From the NCBI GenBank assembly GCA_019634735.1, contig JAHCAT010000021.1, positions 1 to 42,500 on the forward strand: DNA of 42,500 bases. Reading direction: 5' to 3'. Of the stretch, positions 31,056 through 39,421 are shown in pieces. How positions within the stretch are numbered: position 1 is the first letter of the stretch; every line of letters begins with the position of its first letter. Made by a program: the position numbers and the translations under genes. The notes under the pieces were generated by a model. That model was not told the origin of the DNA. It saw nothing but the letters and a program-made list of their open reading frames with translations, and did not search any database. The DNA comes from Lysobacterales bacterium (lineage in GTDB: Bacteria > Pseudomonadota > Gammaproteobacteria > Xanthomonadales > UBA2363).

Positions 31056-31592
31056 ATGCCCGCCCGCCTGATCGCCTTGTTCCTCGACCTGCTGTCCCTG
31101 CGCCGCGGCCCGCAGGACCTGCCGCATGCGCCGCCCCTGGTCGTGGCCCTGGTGCTGGCGGTGCTGTTTCTGGAGTCGTGGAGCAGCCGCGCCCTGGGCG
31201 TCGCCGCCAACCTCGGACCCGCGCTGGTGCTGTCTGGCCTGCTTGCCCTGGCGATTCCGTGGGGCGTCCTGCGCATGCGCGGATTGCAGGCGCGCTTCTG
31301 GCAGACCGCCCTGGCCCTGACCGGGACCGGCCTGGTGTTCGCCCTGCTGGCCCTTCCGCTGATGCTGGCGATGGGCCCGATCGATCCGGCCAATCCGGCC
31401 AGCATTCCGCCGCTGCTGGGCTGGGCGATCGTGCTTCTGGCCGGCTGGCGCCTGGTGGTGGCCGGCCACATCTGGCGCCATGCCATGGAGGTGCCGTTGC
31501 CGTCGGGCGTCCTGATCGCCCTGGCCACCTTCATCGCCGAGCTGGTCCTGCAGCGGCTGCTGCTCGGACTGGTCGCCGGTCCGGCACCGTGA
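31056..31592 (+). CDS. Integral membrane protein, unknown function
   Basis: A 178-residue protein with about four hydrophobic segments: LVVALVLAVLFLES (about 29-42), GPALVLSGLLALAIPWG, TALALTGTGLVFALLALPLML and LLGWAIVLLAGWRLVVAGHIW, then a final amphipathic end. It starts MPARLIALFLDLLSLRRGPQDLPHAP, a soluble stretch I remember at the N-terminus of similar small membrane proteins encoded between adk and mpl in Xanthomonadales. An earlier ATG (31023) would add MPVQLIRSATS without family support. Its TGA overlaps the GTG start of mpl, which ties the two together in translation. No catalytic motif. Confidence 0.75.
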   Translation: MPARLIALFLDLLSLRRGPQDLPHAPPLVVALVLAVLFLESWSSRALGVAANLGPALVLSGLLALAIPWGVLRMRGLQARFWQTALALTGTGLVFALLALPLMLAMGPIDPANPASIPPLLGWAIVLLAGWRLVVAGHIWRHAMEVPLPSGVLIALATFIAELVLQRLLLGLVAGPAP

Positions 31593-32953
31593 ACCTGCAC
31601 ATCCTGGGCGTCTGCGGCACCTTCATGGCCGGGGTGGCGGCATTGGCGCGCGCCCGCGGCGACCGGGTCGAGGGCAGCGACGCCGGGGTCTACCCGCCGA
31701 TGAGCGACCAGCTCGCGGCCCTTGGCGTGCGCGTGCGGGAAGGCTATGAGGCCGGGGACCTGGCCGACGACACCGGACTGGTGGTGATCGGAAACGCGCT
31801 GAGCCGCGGCAACCCGGCGGTCGAGCATGTCCTGGCGGCGGGTTTGCCCTACACCTCCGGGGCCCAGTGGCTGGCCGAGCAGGTGCTGGCCGGTCGTCGC
31901 ACGGTGGCGGTGGCCGGCACCCACGGCAAGACCACGACCACCAGCCTGCTGGCCTGGTTGCTCGACCAGGCCGGCCAGGAACCTGGTTTCCTGGTCGGCG
32001 GCGTGCCGCTCAACTTCGGGGTGTCGGCGCGCGCCGGCGCCCCCGGCGCCCCGTTCATCGTCGAGGCCGACGAATACGACACCGCGTTCTTCGACAAGCG
32101 CGCCAAGTTCGTGCACTACCGGCCGACCGTGGCGGTGCTCAACAACCTCGAGTACGACCACGCGGACATCTATTCTGACCTGGCCGCGATCGAGACCCAG
32201 TTCCACCACCTGGTGCGCACCGTGCCCGGCAATGGTCTTCTGGTGGTCAATGCGGCGGACCAGGCGCTGGGGCGCGTGCTGGCGCGTGGTTGCTGGACCC
32301 CGGTGCAGACCTTCGGCCTGGATACCGGGGACTGGCAGGCCAGGCTGCTGGCCGCGGACGGCTCGGCCTTCGAAGTGCGCCGGCACGGCAGCCTGCTGGG
32401 CGAGGTGCGCTGGTCGCTGCTCGGCCGGCACAGCGTGCTCAATGCCCTGGCGGCCCTGGCGGCAGCCGAGGCGGCTGGGGCACCGCCGGCGCAGGCGCTG
32501 GCGGCGCTGCCGGGGTTCGCGCCGCCGCGACGGCGCATGGAACGCCTGGCCAGCGCCGCACCGGTCGAGGTCTACGACGACTTCGCCCACCACCCGACCG
32601 CGATCGCCACCACCCTGGCGGGCCTGCGCGCGCGGCCCGGCGGGCGGATCCTGGTTGCCCTCGAGCCGCGCAGCAATTCCATGCGCCTGGGCGCCCACGC
32701 CGCGGCGCTGGCGCCGTCGCTGGCCGACGCCGATCGCGTCGTGTTCCTGGCCCGCCCAGGCCTGGCCTGGGACACCGGGCCGGTGCTGGCCGGCCTGGAC
32801 GGTCGTGGCGAAGTGGTGGACAGCGCCGATGCGCTGGTCGAGCGGCTCGCGGCACAAGTGCGACCGGGCGATCGCGTCGTGTTCATGTCGAATGGCGGTT
32901 TCGACGGCGTCCAGGGCCGGTTCCTCAGGGTCCTTGCGGCGATGTCGCCGTGA
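31589..32953 (+). CDS. mpl: UDP-N-acetylmuramate:L-Ala-gamma-D-Glu-meso-DAP ligase Mpl
   Basis: A 454-residue Mur ligase that re-attaches the recovered murein tripeptide L-Ala-gamma-D-Glu-meso-DAP to UDP-MurNAc in peptidoglycan recycling. It has an N-terminal Rossmann part (HILGVCGTFMAGVAALA), the ATP loop GTHGKTTTTS (110-119), VEADEYDTAFFDKRAKFVHYRP (a region typical of Mpl rather than MurC) and LNNLEYDHADIY. A C-terminal ligand domain contains YDDFAHHPTAI and LEPRSNSMRLG. The start is GTG, overlapping the previous gene by four bases, and the stop overlaps the next gene (GTGA) in the same way, so this is a tight operon. Confidence 0.96.
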   Translation: MNLHILGVCGTFMAGVAALARARGDRVEGSDAGVYPPMSDQLAALGVRVREGYEAGDLADDTGLVVIGNALSRGNPAVEHVLAAGLPYTSGAQWLAEQVLAGRRTVAVAGTHGKTTTTSLLAWLLDQAGQEPGFLVGGVPLNFGVSARAGAPGAPFIVEADEYDTAFFDKRAKFVHYRPTVAVLNNLEYDHADIYSDLAAIETQFHHLVRTVPGNGLLVVNAADQALGRVLARGCWTPVQTFGLDTGDWQARLLAADGSAFEVRRHGSLLGEVRWSLLGRHSVLNALAALAAAEAAGAPPAQALAALPGFAPPRRRMERLASAAPVEVYDDFAHHPTAIATTLAGLRARPGGRILVALEPRSNSMRLGAHAAALAPSLADADRVVFLARPGLAWDTGPVLAGLDGRGEVVDSADALVERLAAQVRPGDRVVFMSNGGFDGVQGRFLRVLAAMSP

Positions 32954-33552
32954 ACCGCCTGCCGCTGTTTCCGCTGGGCACCGTGCTCTTTCCCGGCGGC
33001 CCGCTGCAGCTGCGCATCTTCGAGCGCCGTTATCTGGACCTGGTCCGGGACTGTGCGCGCGACGGCTCGTCGTTCGGCGTCTGCCTGATCCTGGCCGGGC
33101 GCGAGGCGGGCGAGCCGGCGACGCCCGCGGCGATCGGCACCAGTGCCCGGATCACCGATTTCTTCACCCGCGAGGACGGCCTGCTCGGCATCACCGCCGT
33201 CGGCGAGCGGCGCTTCCACGTCGATTCCGTGCACGCGCGCGATAATGGCCTGCTGGTCGCCCAGGTGCGCTGGCTCGACGCGGAGCCCGGCGGCGGCCCG
33301 GTGCCGGCGCAGCACGGCCTGCTGGCGACCGTGCTGCGCGACCTGCTGGAGCGCTTCGACGACTTGCCCGACGATGCCACCCTGCTGGACGATGCCGCAT
33401 GGGTGGCGTGGCGGCTGGCCGAGATCCTGCCGCTGGCCCCGGCGGACCGGCAGGTGCTGCTGCAACTCGACGAGGCCGAAGCGAGGCTGGACCGGCTCGC
33501 GCAATGGTTGCCGCGCATACGCGGCGGGGACGACGCACCGGCTGGCGGCTGA
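32950..33552 (+). CDS. Stand-alone LON-substrate-binding-domain protein
   Basis: A 200-residue protein made only of the N-terminal Lon domain: RLPLFPLGTVLFPGGPLQLRIFERRYLDLVRDC, GVCLIL, IGTSARITDF and a helical end LDRLAQWLPRI. It has no AAA+ motor and no protease domain. In Lon this domain recognises substrates; stand-alone copies are widespread and of uncertain role, perhaps adaptors. It starts with GTG overlapping the mpl stop, so it is co-translated with peptidoglycan recycling. The next gene begins 33 bp later. Confidence 0.9.
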   Translation: MNRLPLFPLGTVLFPGGPLQLRIFERRYLDLVRDCARDGSSFGVCLILAGREAGEPATPAAIGTSARITDFFTREDGLLGITAVGERRFHVDSVHARDNGLLVAQVRWLDAEPGGGPVPAQHGLLATVLRDLLERFDDLPDDATLLDDAAWVAWRLAEILPLAPADRQVLLQLDEAEARLDRLAQWLPRIRGGDDAPAGG

Positions 33553-33585
33553 GTCCGCGAGAGGGCGGGGGAGAGGAGAAGAATC

Positions 33586-34854
33586 ATGGTGCGCTTGCTG
33601 CTTAGAGGCCTGCTGGGTGTGCTGGTCCTGGTCCTGCTGGCGCAGGCGTTGCTGTGGTGGCAGGTGTCGCGCTGGGCCGCGAGCACGGCGCGGGCCCTGC
33701 AGCCGGTCGCCGAGCTGACCTGGAGCTCCAGCTACGCGTGGCTGACCGGGCGCGCCGGCCTGCGCAACGTCCGCCTGGCACCGCATGGCGCCCCGGGCAG
33801 CACGGCCACGGCTGCCGCGGTCGAGCTGGGTGGCGGCAGCCTCACCGGACTGCTCAGGCTGTTCCGGGGCGACGAAGGCCTGCCGGAGGACGTGCGCCTG
33901 GTGGTCAGGCGACTGCGCCTGGGTCCGGAGCTCGAGCGCATGTTGCGTTCGGGCGCGTCGCGCTGGGGCCACCTGCTGCCGTTCGAGGCGACCGGCTGTC
34001 GCGACGACGGCCTGTTCACCGGTGTCGACTACGGCGAGCTCGGCTGGCTGCAGACCGAGGCCGACGTCGAGTTCCGGATGCGCCGCGGCGCGACCGACGG
34101 TGCCGGCAGAGGGCAGGTCGAACTCGCCTGGGACATGCATCCGCTGGTGCGCATCGAATTCGAGCTGGAGGCGGCCGGCCTGGTATCCACCCGCATGGTG
34201 GCGCCGCCGTCGACGATCGAGCGCCTGCGCGTACGTATCGACGACCGCGGCATGGTCGCCCAGCGCAACGCCTATTGCGCGCGCCTCCTGGGCATCAGCC
34301 CGGCCGACTTCCAGGCCAGGCACCTCGCCGCCGTCCGCGACCATTTCGAGACCCAGGGGGTCTTTCCCGACGACGCCGCGATCGGCGTCTATGCCGGTTT
34401 CGCGCAGAGCGGCGGTCGCCTGGAGCTGCTCGCCACACCGAGCAGCGCGGTGCCGCTGGCCGACTACCGTCACTATCGCCGCGCCGACCAGCTGCGCATG
34501 TTCAACGCCATGCTGCGGCACGATCAGGGCGCGGTCACCCAGGTGGCGGCCAGCTTCCTCGACGACGAGGCGGAGCGGCGGGATGCGGCGGCCCTGGGAC
34601 GCCCGGAAACGGCGTCGGAGGCGGTGCGCGTGCGCGTCGAGGCCGGCGCAGCCGATGAGTTGTCCTTCGACGAGCTCGACGACCTGGCAGGTGCCCGGAT
34701 CAGCGTGCGCACCCGCCAGGGGATCGGCTACGTCGGCACCCTGCTCGGCACCCAGGGTCCCCTGGTGCGCATCGAGATCCGCCAGCCCGACGGCCGTACC
34801 CGGGTGCTGGCCCTGTCCTCGGACAGCATCGAGTCGATTCGGATGGCGCAATGA
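33586..34854 (+). CDS. Membrane-anchored protein with C-terminal Sm-like domain (paralogue 1)
   Basis: A 422-residue protein that I do not recognise. A membrane anchor (LLRGLLGVLVLVLLAQALLWW) is followed by a large probably periplasmic region with LPFEATGC and AYCAR, each holding a Cys shared with paralogue 2. Residues 358-422 have the pattern of an Sm-like small beta barrel: LAGARISVRTRQGIGYVGTLLGTQGPLVRIEIRQPDG.TRVLALSSDSIESIRM. The same three-part structure occurs in the gene at 35792. A GGAGAGGAG sits before the ATG. If the tail is really outside the cytosol, RNA binding is unlikely and the barrel may serve assembly. A hairpin (34858-34889) follows the stop. Confidence 0.6.
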   Translation: MVRLLLRGLLGVLVLVLLAQALLWWQVSRWAASTARALQPVAELTWSSSYAWLTGRAGLRNVRLAPHGAPGSTATAAAVELGGGSLTGLLRLFRGDEGLPEDVRLVVRRLRLGPELERMLRSGASRWGHLLPFEATGCRDDGLFTGVDYGELGWLQTEADVEFRMRRGATDGAGRGQVELAWDMHPLVRIEFELEAAGLVSTRMVAPPSTIERLRVRIDDRGMVAQRNAYCARLLGISPADFQARHLAAVRDHFETQGVFPDDAAIGVYAGFAQSGGRLELLATPSSAVPLADYRHYRRADQLRMFNAMLRHDQGAVTQVAASFLDDEAERRDAAALGRPETASEAVRVRVEAGAADELSFDELDDLAGARISVRTRQGIGYVGTLLGTQGPLVRIEIRQPDGRTRVLALSSDSIESIRMAQ

Positions 34855-34857
34855 CGG

Positions 34858-34889
34858 GTCCTGGCGACCCCTCCGTGGGTCGCCAGGAC
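34858..34889 (+). terminator. Hairpin three bases after the stop of the membrane-anchored protein gene
   Basis: A perfect 13-bp stem GTCCTGGCGACCC/GGGTCGCCAGGAC with loop CTCCGT begins three bases after the stop at 34854. It may end the adk-mpl transcript. Its right arm runs into a repeat module (34888-34928), so it may be a repeat component too. Confidence 0.55.
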
Positions 34890-35791
34890 TCGCTCGCGTC
34901 CGGCGCAGGTCCGGACGCGGCTCCGCGGCCCCGCCGCTGCCGCGGCGGCCCCGCGGGCGCGCCATCCCTGGCGCGCGGTGCCACCTTGGCGCGGTCGGTT
35001 CGGCGTTCCGACTTCCGACTGGACCGATCCCTTGGCCTGGCGACCCCTCCATGGGTCCTGGTTAGCGTCGTGTCTCAGCCTGCCGCCAAGCGGCGTGTCG
35101 CCAGTGCGACGGCGCCGCACTTCTCCCCTCCCCCGCCTGCGGGGGAGGGGCGGGGGAGAGGGTTGCCCCGGCCAGCGCACGCCGTTGGGCCGGCAATGAT
35201 GCAGATCATGGCCAGTCCCGACCCTCTCCCCCGGCCCCTCTCCCACTAGGGAGAGGGGAGCACAGCGCGCTGCGGTCACCGAACACCGGGTCCTGGTCCT
35301 TGGTCCCAGATCCTGAGCTGAGACAGGACACTGATCAGGTCTATCTGTCGCCAGGACTCGCTCGCGTCCGGCGCAGGTCCGGACGCGGCTCCGCGGGCCT
35401 CCGGTGGTCAGGGGGCTGGCGACTTCCTGGCCATCGAGGCTGCTTCGTTGCGAGCGGATGGAGCGTGGAGCCGCCGCCTGGGACTGGCGGGCAGGTCGGC
35501 GTTCCTGCGGCGGTGCCGTGCTTCTTTCATCCCCTGCCGCGCGGAGGCGGGGCGGGGGAGAGGGCGGTTCCGTCGACCGGGGCGACGCGCGGCTTGCGGG
35601 CGCGGCGGGTTCGGCTTACGGTGGCGACGGGGAAATGCTTGGATCCTCACCGTGGCCCGTTTGCAGTCCGACCAGCTGCCCGAGTTGAGCGCGCCGGCAC
35701 GTTGCCGCAGGCCGCGCGGTCGGGGTGCGGTCGGTACTGACCAGGCCACGGCCCGGTCCGGGCCCGCGCAGCCGACCGGGAGTCCTGGACG
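34880..35791. repeat. Repeat cluster between the two Sm-like paralogues (includes copy B)
   Basis: About 910 bp with no credible gene. Three kinds of repeat are visible. (1) A 50-bp stretch beginning GTCGCCAGGACTCGCTCGCG occurs twice, identical, at about 34879-34928 and 35347-35396; the core is CGTCCGG..CCGGACG. (2) Copy B of the dispersed element at 35052-35340 is the reverse complement of 25286-25670 apart from a missing middle piece. Its ends are roughly inverted (left TTAGCGTCGTGTCTCA, right TGAGACAGGACACTGATCA). (3) A degenerate fragment of the G/C-run hairpin lies at about 35518-35570. A GCGCGCCATCCCTGGCGCGC palindrome lies near 34958. The rest (35570-35791) shows no element. Confidence 0.75.
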
Positions 35792-37111
35792 ATGCGCCGT
35801 CGGACCCTGATCGGCATTCTGGTCGCCATCGTGTTGCTGGTGCTGCTCGCCCAGCTTGCCTACTGGCTTGGGGTGAGGCGCCATTTCCAGGGGGTCGGCG
35901 CTGCGCTCGCGCCGGTGGCGACATTCGAGCATGGCGGCATGGAGGCGTTTCCGCCCGGCAGCTTCGCGCTTCGTGACTTGCGTTTCACGGTGCGGGGACA
36001 CCCGGAGCTGAGCCTGACCGCGCGCCGGCTGGCGGTGTCCACCGACGACAGAGCCTGGATGCTGCGCTGGCTGGCCGGCGTGTCCGACCGCCCACCGGGC
36101 AGGCTGAGCGTCGTGCTGGACGAGGTCCGGGCCAGCCCCGCCCTGCGGCGTGCATTGCGCGCCCGGGCGGGCGGCCTCGGCTGGATGCTGCCCTTCGAGG
36201 GTCAGGGCTGCGCCGACGCTGGCGTTCTCGACGAGGCAGCGTACGCCGACCTGAACTGGCAGGAAGAGTCCCTGTCCGTCGTGCTGCAGCTGCGCCACGA
36301 TGCATCCGCACGCGAACAGCAGGTCGGACTGCGTATCGACCGGGTGCCGGCAGGCGTGCTGACCCTCGACCTGGTGCTGGCGGCAGTCCCGCAGTCCGGG
36401 ATACCGCCAAGAGCCGATCTGGGGGGTGCGCGCATCGACCACGCCAGGCTGGCCTTCGATCCGGTCGACCTCATCCAGGCACGCAACCGGCACTGTGCCG
36501 GCGAGGGCGAACCCGGCCGTTTCGCCGAGGCCCACATGGAGTCCCTCCACGAGTGGCTGGGCGGCCACGGGCTGGTGCCCGACGAGCCGGTCTGGCAGGC
36601 CTACCGCAACTGGGTCCTGGATGGTGGCGAGCTGCAACTGGAGATGCGTCCGGCGCCGGGCGTCGCGATGACGGAGTACGGGCAGTTCGCGCCCGAGGAC
36701 CGATTGCGCCTGCTCGGACTGGAGATGCGGGTCGGTGGTGCCGCCAACGTGCCGGTCGAGGCCACCGCTACCCGTGCCCGGTCCGGTAGCGGGTATCGCG
36801 ACCTGCCAGCGGTCGTCGAGGAGTACGAGGTGGCCGATGCGCCCGAGGCCGCCGTCGAGCCCGTGGTCCGGCCCCCGGCGACCGCACCCGAACCGGCACG
36901 GCCACTGCCGCCCCGGCCCTTGGCGTTCGAGGACCTGGAACACCACCTGGGCGCCCGCGTGCGGCTGGCCACCGTCGGTGGCAACCGCTACGTCGGCACC
37001 ATCCTTGGGGTGACCGCCGACGCCGTTGAACTGGAGATCCGTCGATACGGCGGACGTGCCCGGCTTCCGGTGACCCGCGACCAACTGGCCCGGATCGAGC
37101 TGCTGCCCTGA
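35792..37111 (+). CDS. Membrane-anchored protein with C-terminal Sm-like domain (paralogue 2)
   Basis: A 439-residue paralogue of the 33586 product: same anchor type (MRRRTLIGILVAIVLLVLLAQLAYW), the same LPFEGQGC and NRHCAG cysteines, and a Pro-rich linker (about 345-370) before a C-terminal 65-residue barrel-like domain. The tail reads LGARVRLATVGGNRYVGTILGVTADAVELEIRRYGGRARLPVTRDQLARIELL, with the two-motif rhythm of Sm proteins (hydrophobic strands with G-x-Y-x-G-x-L-x-G turns). Only this match and the topology can be seen. The gene stands alone behind the repeat cluster, with GGGAG at a good distance from its ATG. Confidence 0.6.
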   Translation: MRRRTLIGILVAIVLLVLLAQLAYWLGVRRHFQGVGAALAPVATFEHGGMEAFPPGSFALRDLRFTVRGHPELSLTARRLAVSTDDRAWMLRWLAGVSDRPPGRLSVVLDEVRASPALRRALRARAGGLGWMLPFEGQGCADAGVLDEAAYADLNWQEESLSVVLQLRHDASAREQQVGLRIDRVPAGVLTLDLVLAAVPQSGIPPRADLGGARIDHARLAFDPVDLIQARNRHCAGEGEPGRFAEAHMESLHEWLGGHGLVPDEPVWQAYRNWVLDGGELQLEMRPAPGVAMTEYGQFAPEDRLRLLGLEMRVGGAANVPVEATATRARSGSGYRDLPAVVEEYEVADAPEAAVEPVVRPPATAPEPARPLPPRPLAFEDLEHHLGARVRLATVGGNRYVGTILGVTADAVELEIRRYGGRARLPVTRDQLARIELLP

Positions 37112-37205
37112 CCCGTCCCGGGCGGCGGCACGCCCCCGCCGTGCGCAGCGGCCTGCTCCGTGCGGTCACGTATGGTCTAATCCGGTTCCCCGACGGAGAC
37201 CCGAC

Positions 37206-38021
37206 ATGAGCACCCTGGCCGGCAAGACCCTGTTCATCACCGGTGCCAGCCGCGGCATCGGCCTTGAGATCGCGCTGCGCGCCGCGCGCGACGGCGCCAA
37301 CATCGTGGTCGCCGCCAAGTCGGATGTCGCCAACCCCAAGCTGCCCGGCACCATCCACAGCGCCGCCGAGGCGATCGAGGCGGCCGGTGGCCAGGCATTG
37401 GCCCTGAAGGTCGACGTCCGGGAAGAGCAGCAGGTGGTCGAGGCGATGGCCGCCGCCGCCGAACGCTTCGGCGGCATCGACATCCTGGTCAACAATGCCA
37501 GCGCCATCTACCTGGCCAGCCTGGCCGATACGCCGATGAAGCGCTACGACCTGATGAACCAGGTCAACGTCCGCGGAACGTTCCTGTGTACGCAGGCGGC
37601 GTTGCCCTACCTCAAGCGGTCAAGCCATGCCCACATGCTGGTGCTGGCGCCGCCGCCCAGCCTGGACCCCAAGTGGTACGCGCCGCACCTGGCCTACACA
37701 CTGGCCAAGATGGGCATGAGCTTCTGCGTTCTGGGCATGGCGCCGGAGCTCAAGCGCGACGGCATCGCGGTCAATGCCCTGTGGCCCCGCACGGTGATCC
37801 ACACCGCGGCGCTGGCGATGATTCCCGGCGTCAATCCCGCCAACTGCCGGACCCCGGCGATCATGGCCGACGCCGCGCACGCTGTGCTGTCGGCGCCGCC
37901 GTCGGCCGGCACCGGACGCTTCCTGATCGACGACGAGGTGCTGCGCGGGATCGGCGTCACCGACCTGGACAAGTACGCGGTCCAGCCCGGCCAGCCGCTG
38001 CTGCCCGACCTGTTCCTCTGA
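37206..38021 (+). CDS. Short-chain dehydrogenase/reductase, HSDL2-like
   Basis: A 271-residue NAD(P)-dependent oxidoreductase. The Rossmann motif GASRGIG is at 13-19, NNAS at 96-99, and the active-site pair YTLAK (Y164, K168), with S152 in APPPSLDPKWY at the expected place before Tyr. MGMSFCVLGMAPELKRDGIAVNALWPRTVIHTAA is very close to the wording of hydroxysteroid-dehydrogenase-like protein 2, here without its SCP2 sterol-carrier domain. The substrate is probably a fatty-acyl or hydroxy compound but is not fixed by the sequence. The gene is monocistronic; TATGGTCTAATCC just upstream (37170-37182) contains a possible -10. Confidence 0.92.
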   Translation: MSTLAGKTLFITGASRGIGLEIALRAARDGANIVVAAKSDVANPKLPGTIHSAAEAIEAAGGQALALKVDVREEQQVVEAMAAAAERFGGIDILVNNASAIYLASLADTPMKRYDLMNQVNVRGTFLCTQAALPYLKRSSHAHMLVLAPPPSLDPKWYAPHLAYTLAKMGMSFCVLGMAPELKRDGIAVNALWPRTVIHTAALAMIPGVNPANCRTPAIMADAAHAVLSAPPSAGTGRFLIDDEVLRGIGVTDLDKYAVQPGQPLLPDLFL

Positions 38022-38132
38022 CCCGGAGGTTGATGAGGACGCTGCTGCGGCCTTGTGGAATTCCGGGCTGGGTCAGACGGTTCTGAGGGCGCCTGTCCGA
38101 GGCCTCGAGACCGCGCCGCGGGCAGTGGAGAG

Positions 38133-38152
38133 GCGGCCGCTGCAGCGGCCGC
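38133..38152. other. 20-bp perfect palindrome (GCGGCCGC-TGCA-GCGGCCGC)
   Basis: A perfect self-complementary 20-mer lies in the 254-bp gap between convergent genes, with a second hairpin GGCCGC-TGA-GCGGCC about 30 bp on. They may be terminators for the SDR and the PLP enzyme genes. No T-tract. No gene in the gap. Confidence 0.5.
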
Positions 38153-38275
38153 GTGAAGCCTGTGGGTTTTCCGGCTGGCCGCTGAGCGGCCGCCCTGCCT
38201 GGCCGCCCTGCCCGGCCGGCGCGAGCGGGCGGACTCGACCGCGCGCCGCCCGCTTCGCAGCGTGCAATCGGATGG

Positions 38276-39421
38276 TCAGGTGTCGATCGACGCCAGCGCC
38301 TGGGCAAGGTCGGCGATCAGGTCGTCGGCGTGCTCCAGGCCGACCGACAGTCGCAACAGGTCGGTCGGGCTCATCGGCGCATCGCCTTCGACCGAGGCCC
38401 GGTGTTCGACCAGCGATTCGGTACCGCCCAGCGAGGTGGCATTGGTGAACAGGCGAAGCGCCCCGGCCAGCGCCAGGGCGGCGTCGCGACCGCCGCGCAG
38501 GCGGATGCTGAGCATGCCGCCGAAATCACGCATCTGGCGGAGCGCAGTGGCATGGCCGGGGTGGTCGGGCAGCCCGGGGTAGAGCACCCAGGCGACCGCC
38601 GGTTGCGCGGCCAGGAAGCGGGCCACCGCCATCGCGTTGCGGCAGTGCCAGTGCATCCGTGCCGGCAGCGAGCGCAGGCCGCGCAACAGCAGCCAGGCAT
38701 TGAACGGCGCCAGGGTGCCACCGGTCAGGTGCCGGCGGTGCGCGACCTTGGCATGCAGTTCGGGGCGTTCGCCGAACACGAGGGCCCCGCCCATCACGTC
38801 GCTGTGGCCGCCCACATACTTGGTGAGCGAATGCATCACGACGTCGGCGCCGAGTCGCAACGGCTGCTGCAACATCGGCGTGGCGAAGGTGCTGTCCACG
38901 GCCAGCAGCGCGCCGTGGCGGCGCGCGATCGTCGCGATCGCCGCGATGTCGGAAACGGCCAGCCCCGGGTTGGAGGGGGTTTCCACCCAGACCAGGCGGG
39001 TGTCGGGACGCAGTGCCGCAGCCACCGCGGCGGGATCGGTCATGTCGACCGCGGTGGTCCCGATGCCCCGGTCCTGCAGCACGTCCCGGGCCAGCGCGCG
39101 CAGTCCGGTGTAGCAGTCCTGCGGCAGCAGCACATGGCTGCCCGGCGGCAGCGACTGCAGCAGCGCGTCGATGGCCGCCATCCCGGTGGCGAAGGCCAGG
39201 GCTGCGGTGCCGCCCTCGAGCGTGGCCAGTGCCGACTCCAGCGCATCCAGGGCGGGATTGCCCTCGCGCTGGTATTCGTAGCCCGCGACGCGCTCTCCGG
39301 CCGGCCCATGACGGAACGTGGTCGCCAGATGCAGCGGCGGCGCCACGGCGCCGGTGGCCGGATCCGGTCCCGCACCGGCATGCACGGCGAGGGTCTCCGG
39401 CGCGGGATCCCGGCTGCTCAT
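38276..39421 (-). CDS. PLP-dependent trans-sulfuration enzyme (Cys/Met metabolism family)
   Basis: A 381-residue member of the cystathionine gamma-synthase / beta- or gamma-lyase family. The PLP lysine is K201 in [12 protein letters not shown]. Other family motifs are TFRHGP...[16 protein letters not shown] (N-terminal, Tyr and Arg for phosphate), [23 protein letters not shown] and [13 protein letters not shown]. The sequence alone does not separate synthase (MetB) from lyase (MetC) or a homocysteine-type enzyme, so no symbol is given. The ATG overlaps the hemL stop by four bases (ATGA), so the three genes thiE, hemL and this one form a tight operon. Confidence 0.93.
   Translation of the reverse strand: MSSRDPAPETLAVHAGAGPDPATGAVAPPLHLATTFRHGPAGERVAGYEYQREGNPALDALESALATLEGGTAALAFATGMAAIDALLQSLPPGSHVLLPQDCYTGLRALARDVLQDRGIGTTAVDMTDPAAVAAALRPDTRLVWVETPSNPGLAVSDIAAIATIARRHGALLAVDSTFATPMLQQPLRLGADVVMHSLTKYVGGHSDVMGGALVFGERPELHAKVAHRRHLTGGTLAPFNAWLLLRGLRSLPARMHWHCRNAMAVARFLAAQPAVAWVLYPGLPDHPGHATALRQMRDFGGMLSIRLRGGRDAALALAGALRLFTNATSLGGTESLVEHRASVEGDAPMSPTDLLRLSVGLEHADDLIADLAQALASIDT

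Noticed and set aside
35300..35740. 146-codon open frame in the 34.9-35.8 kb gap
   Set aside because: It spans a repeat module, and its composition is the same as other false frames. No start signal.
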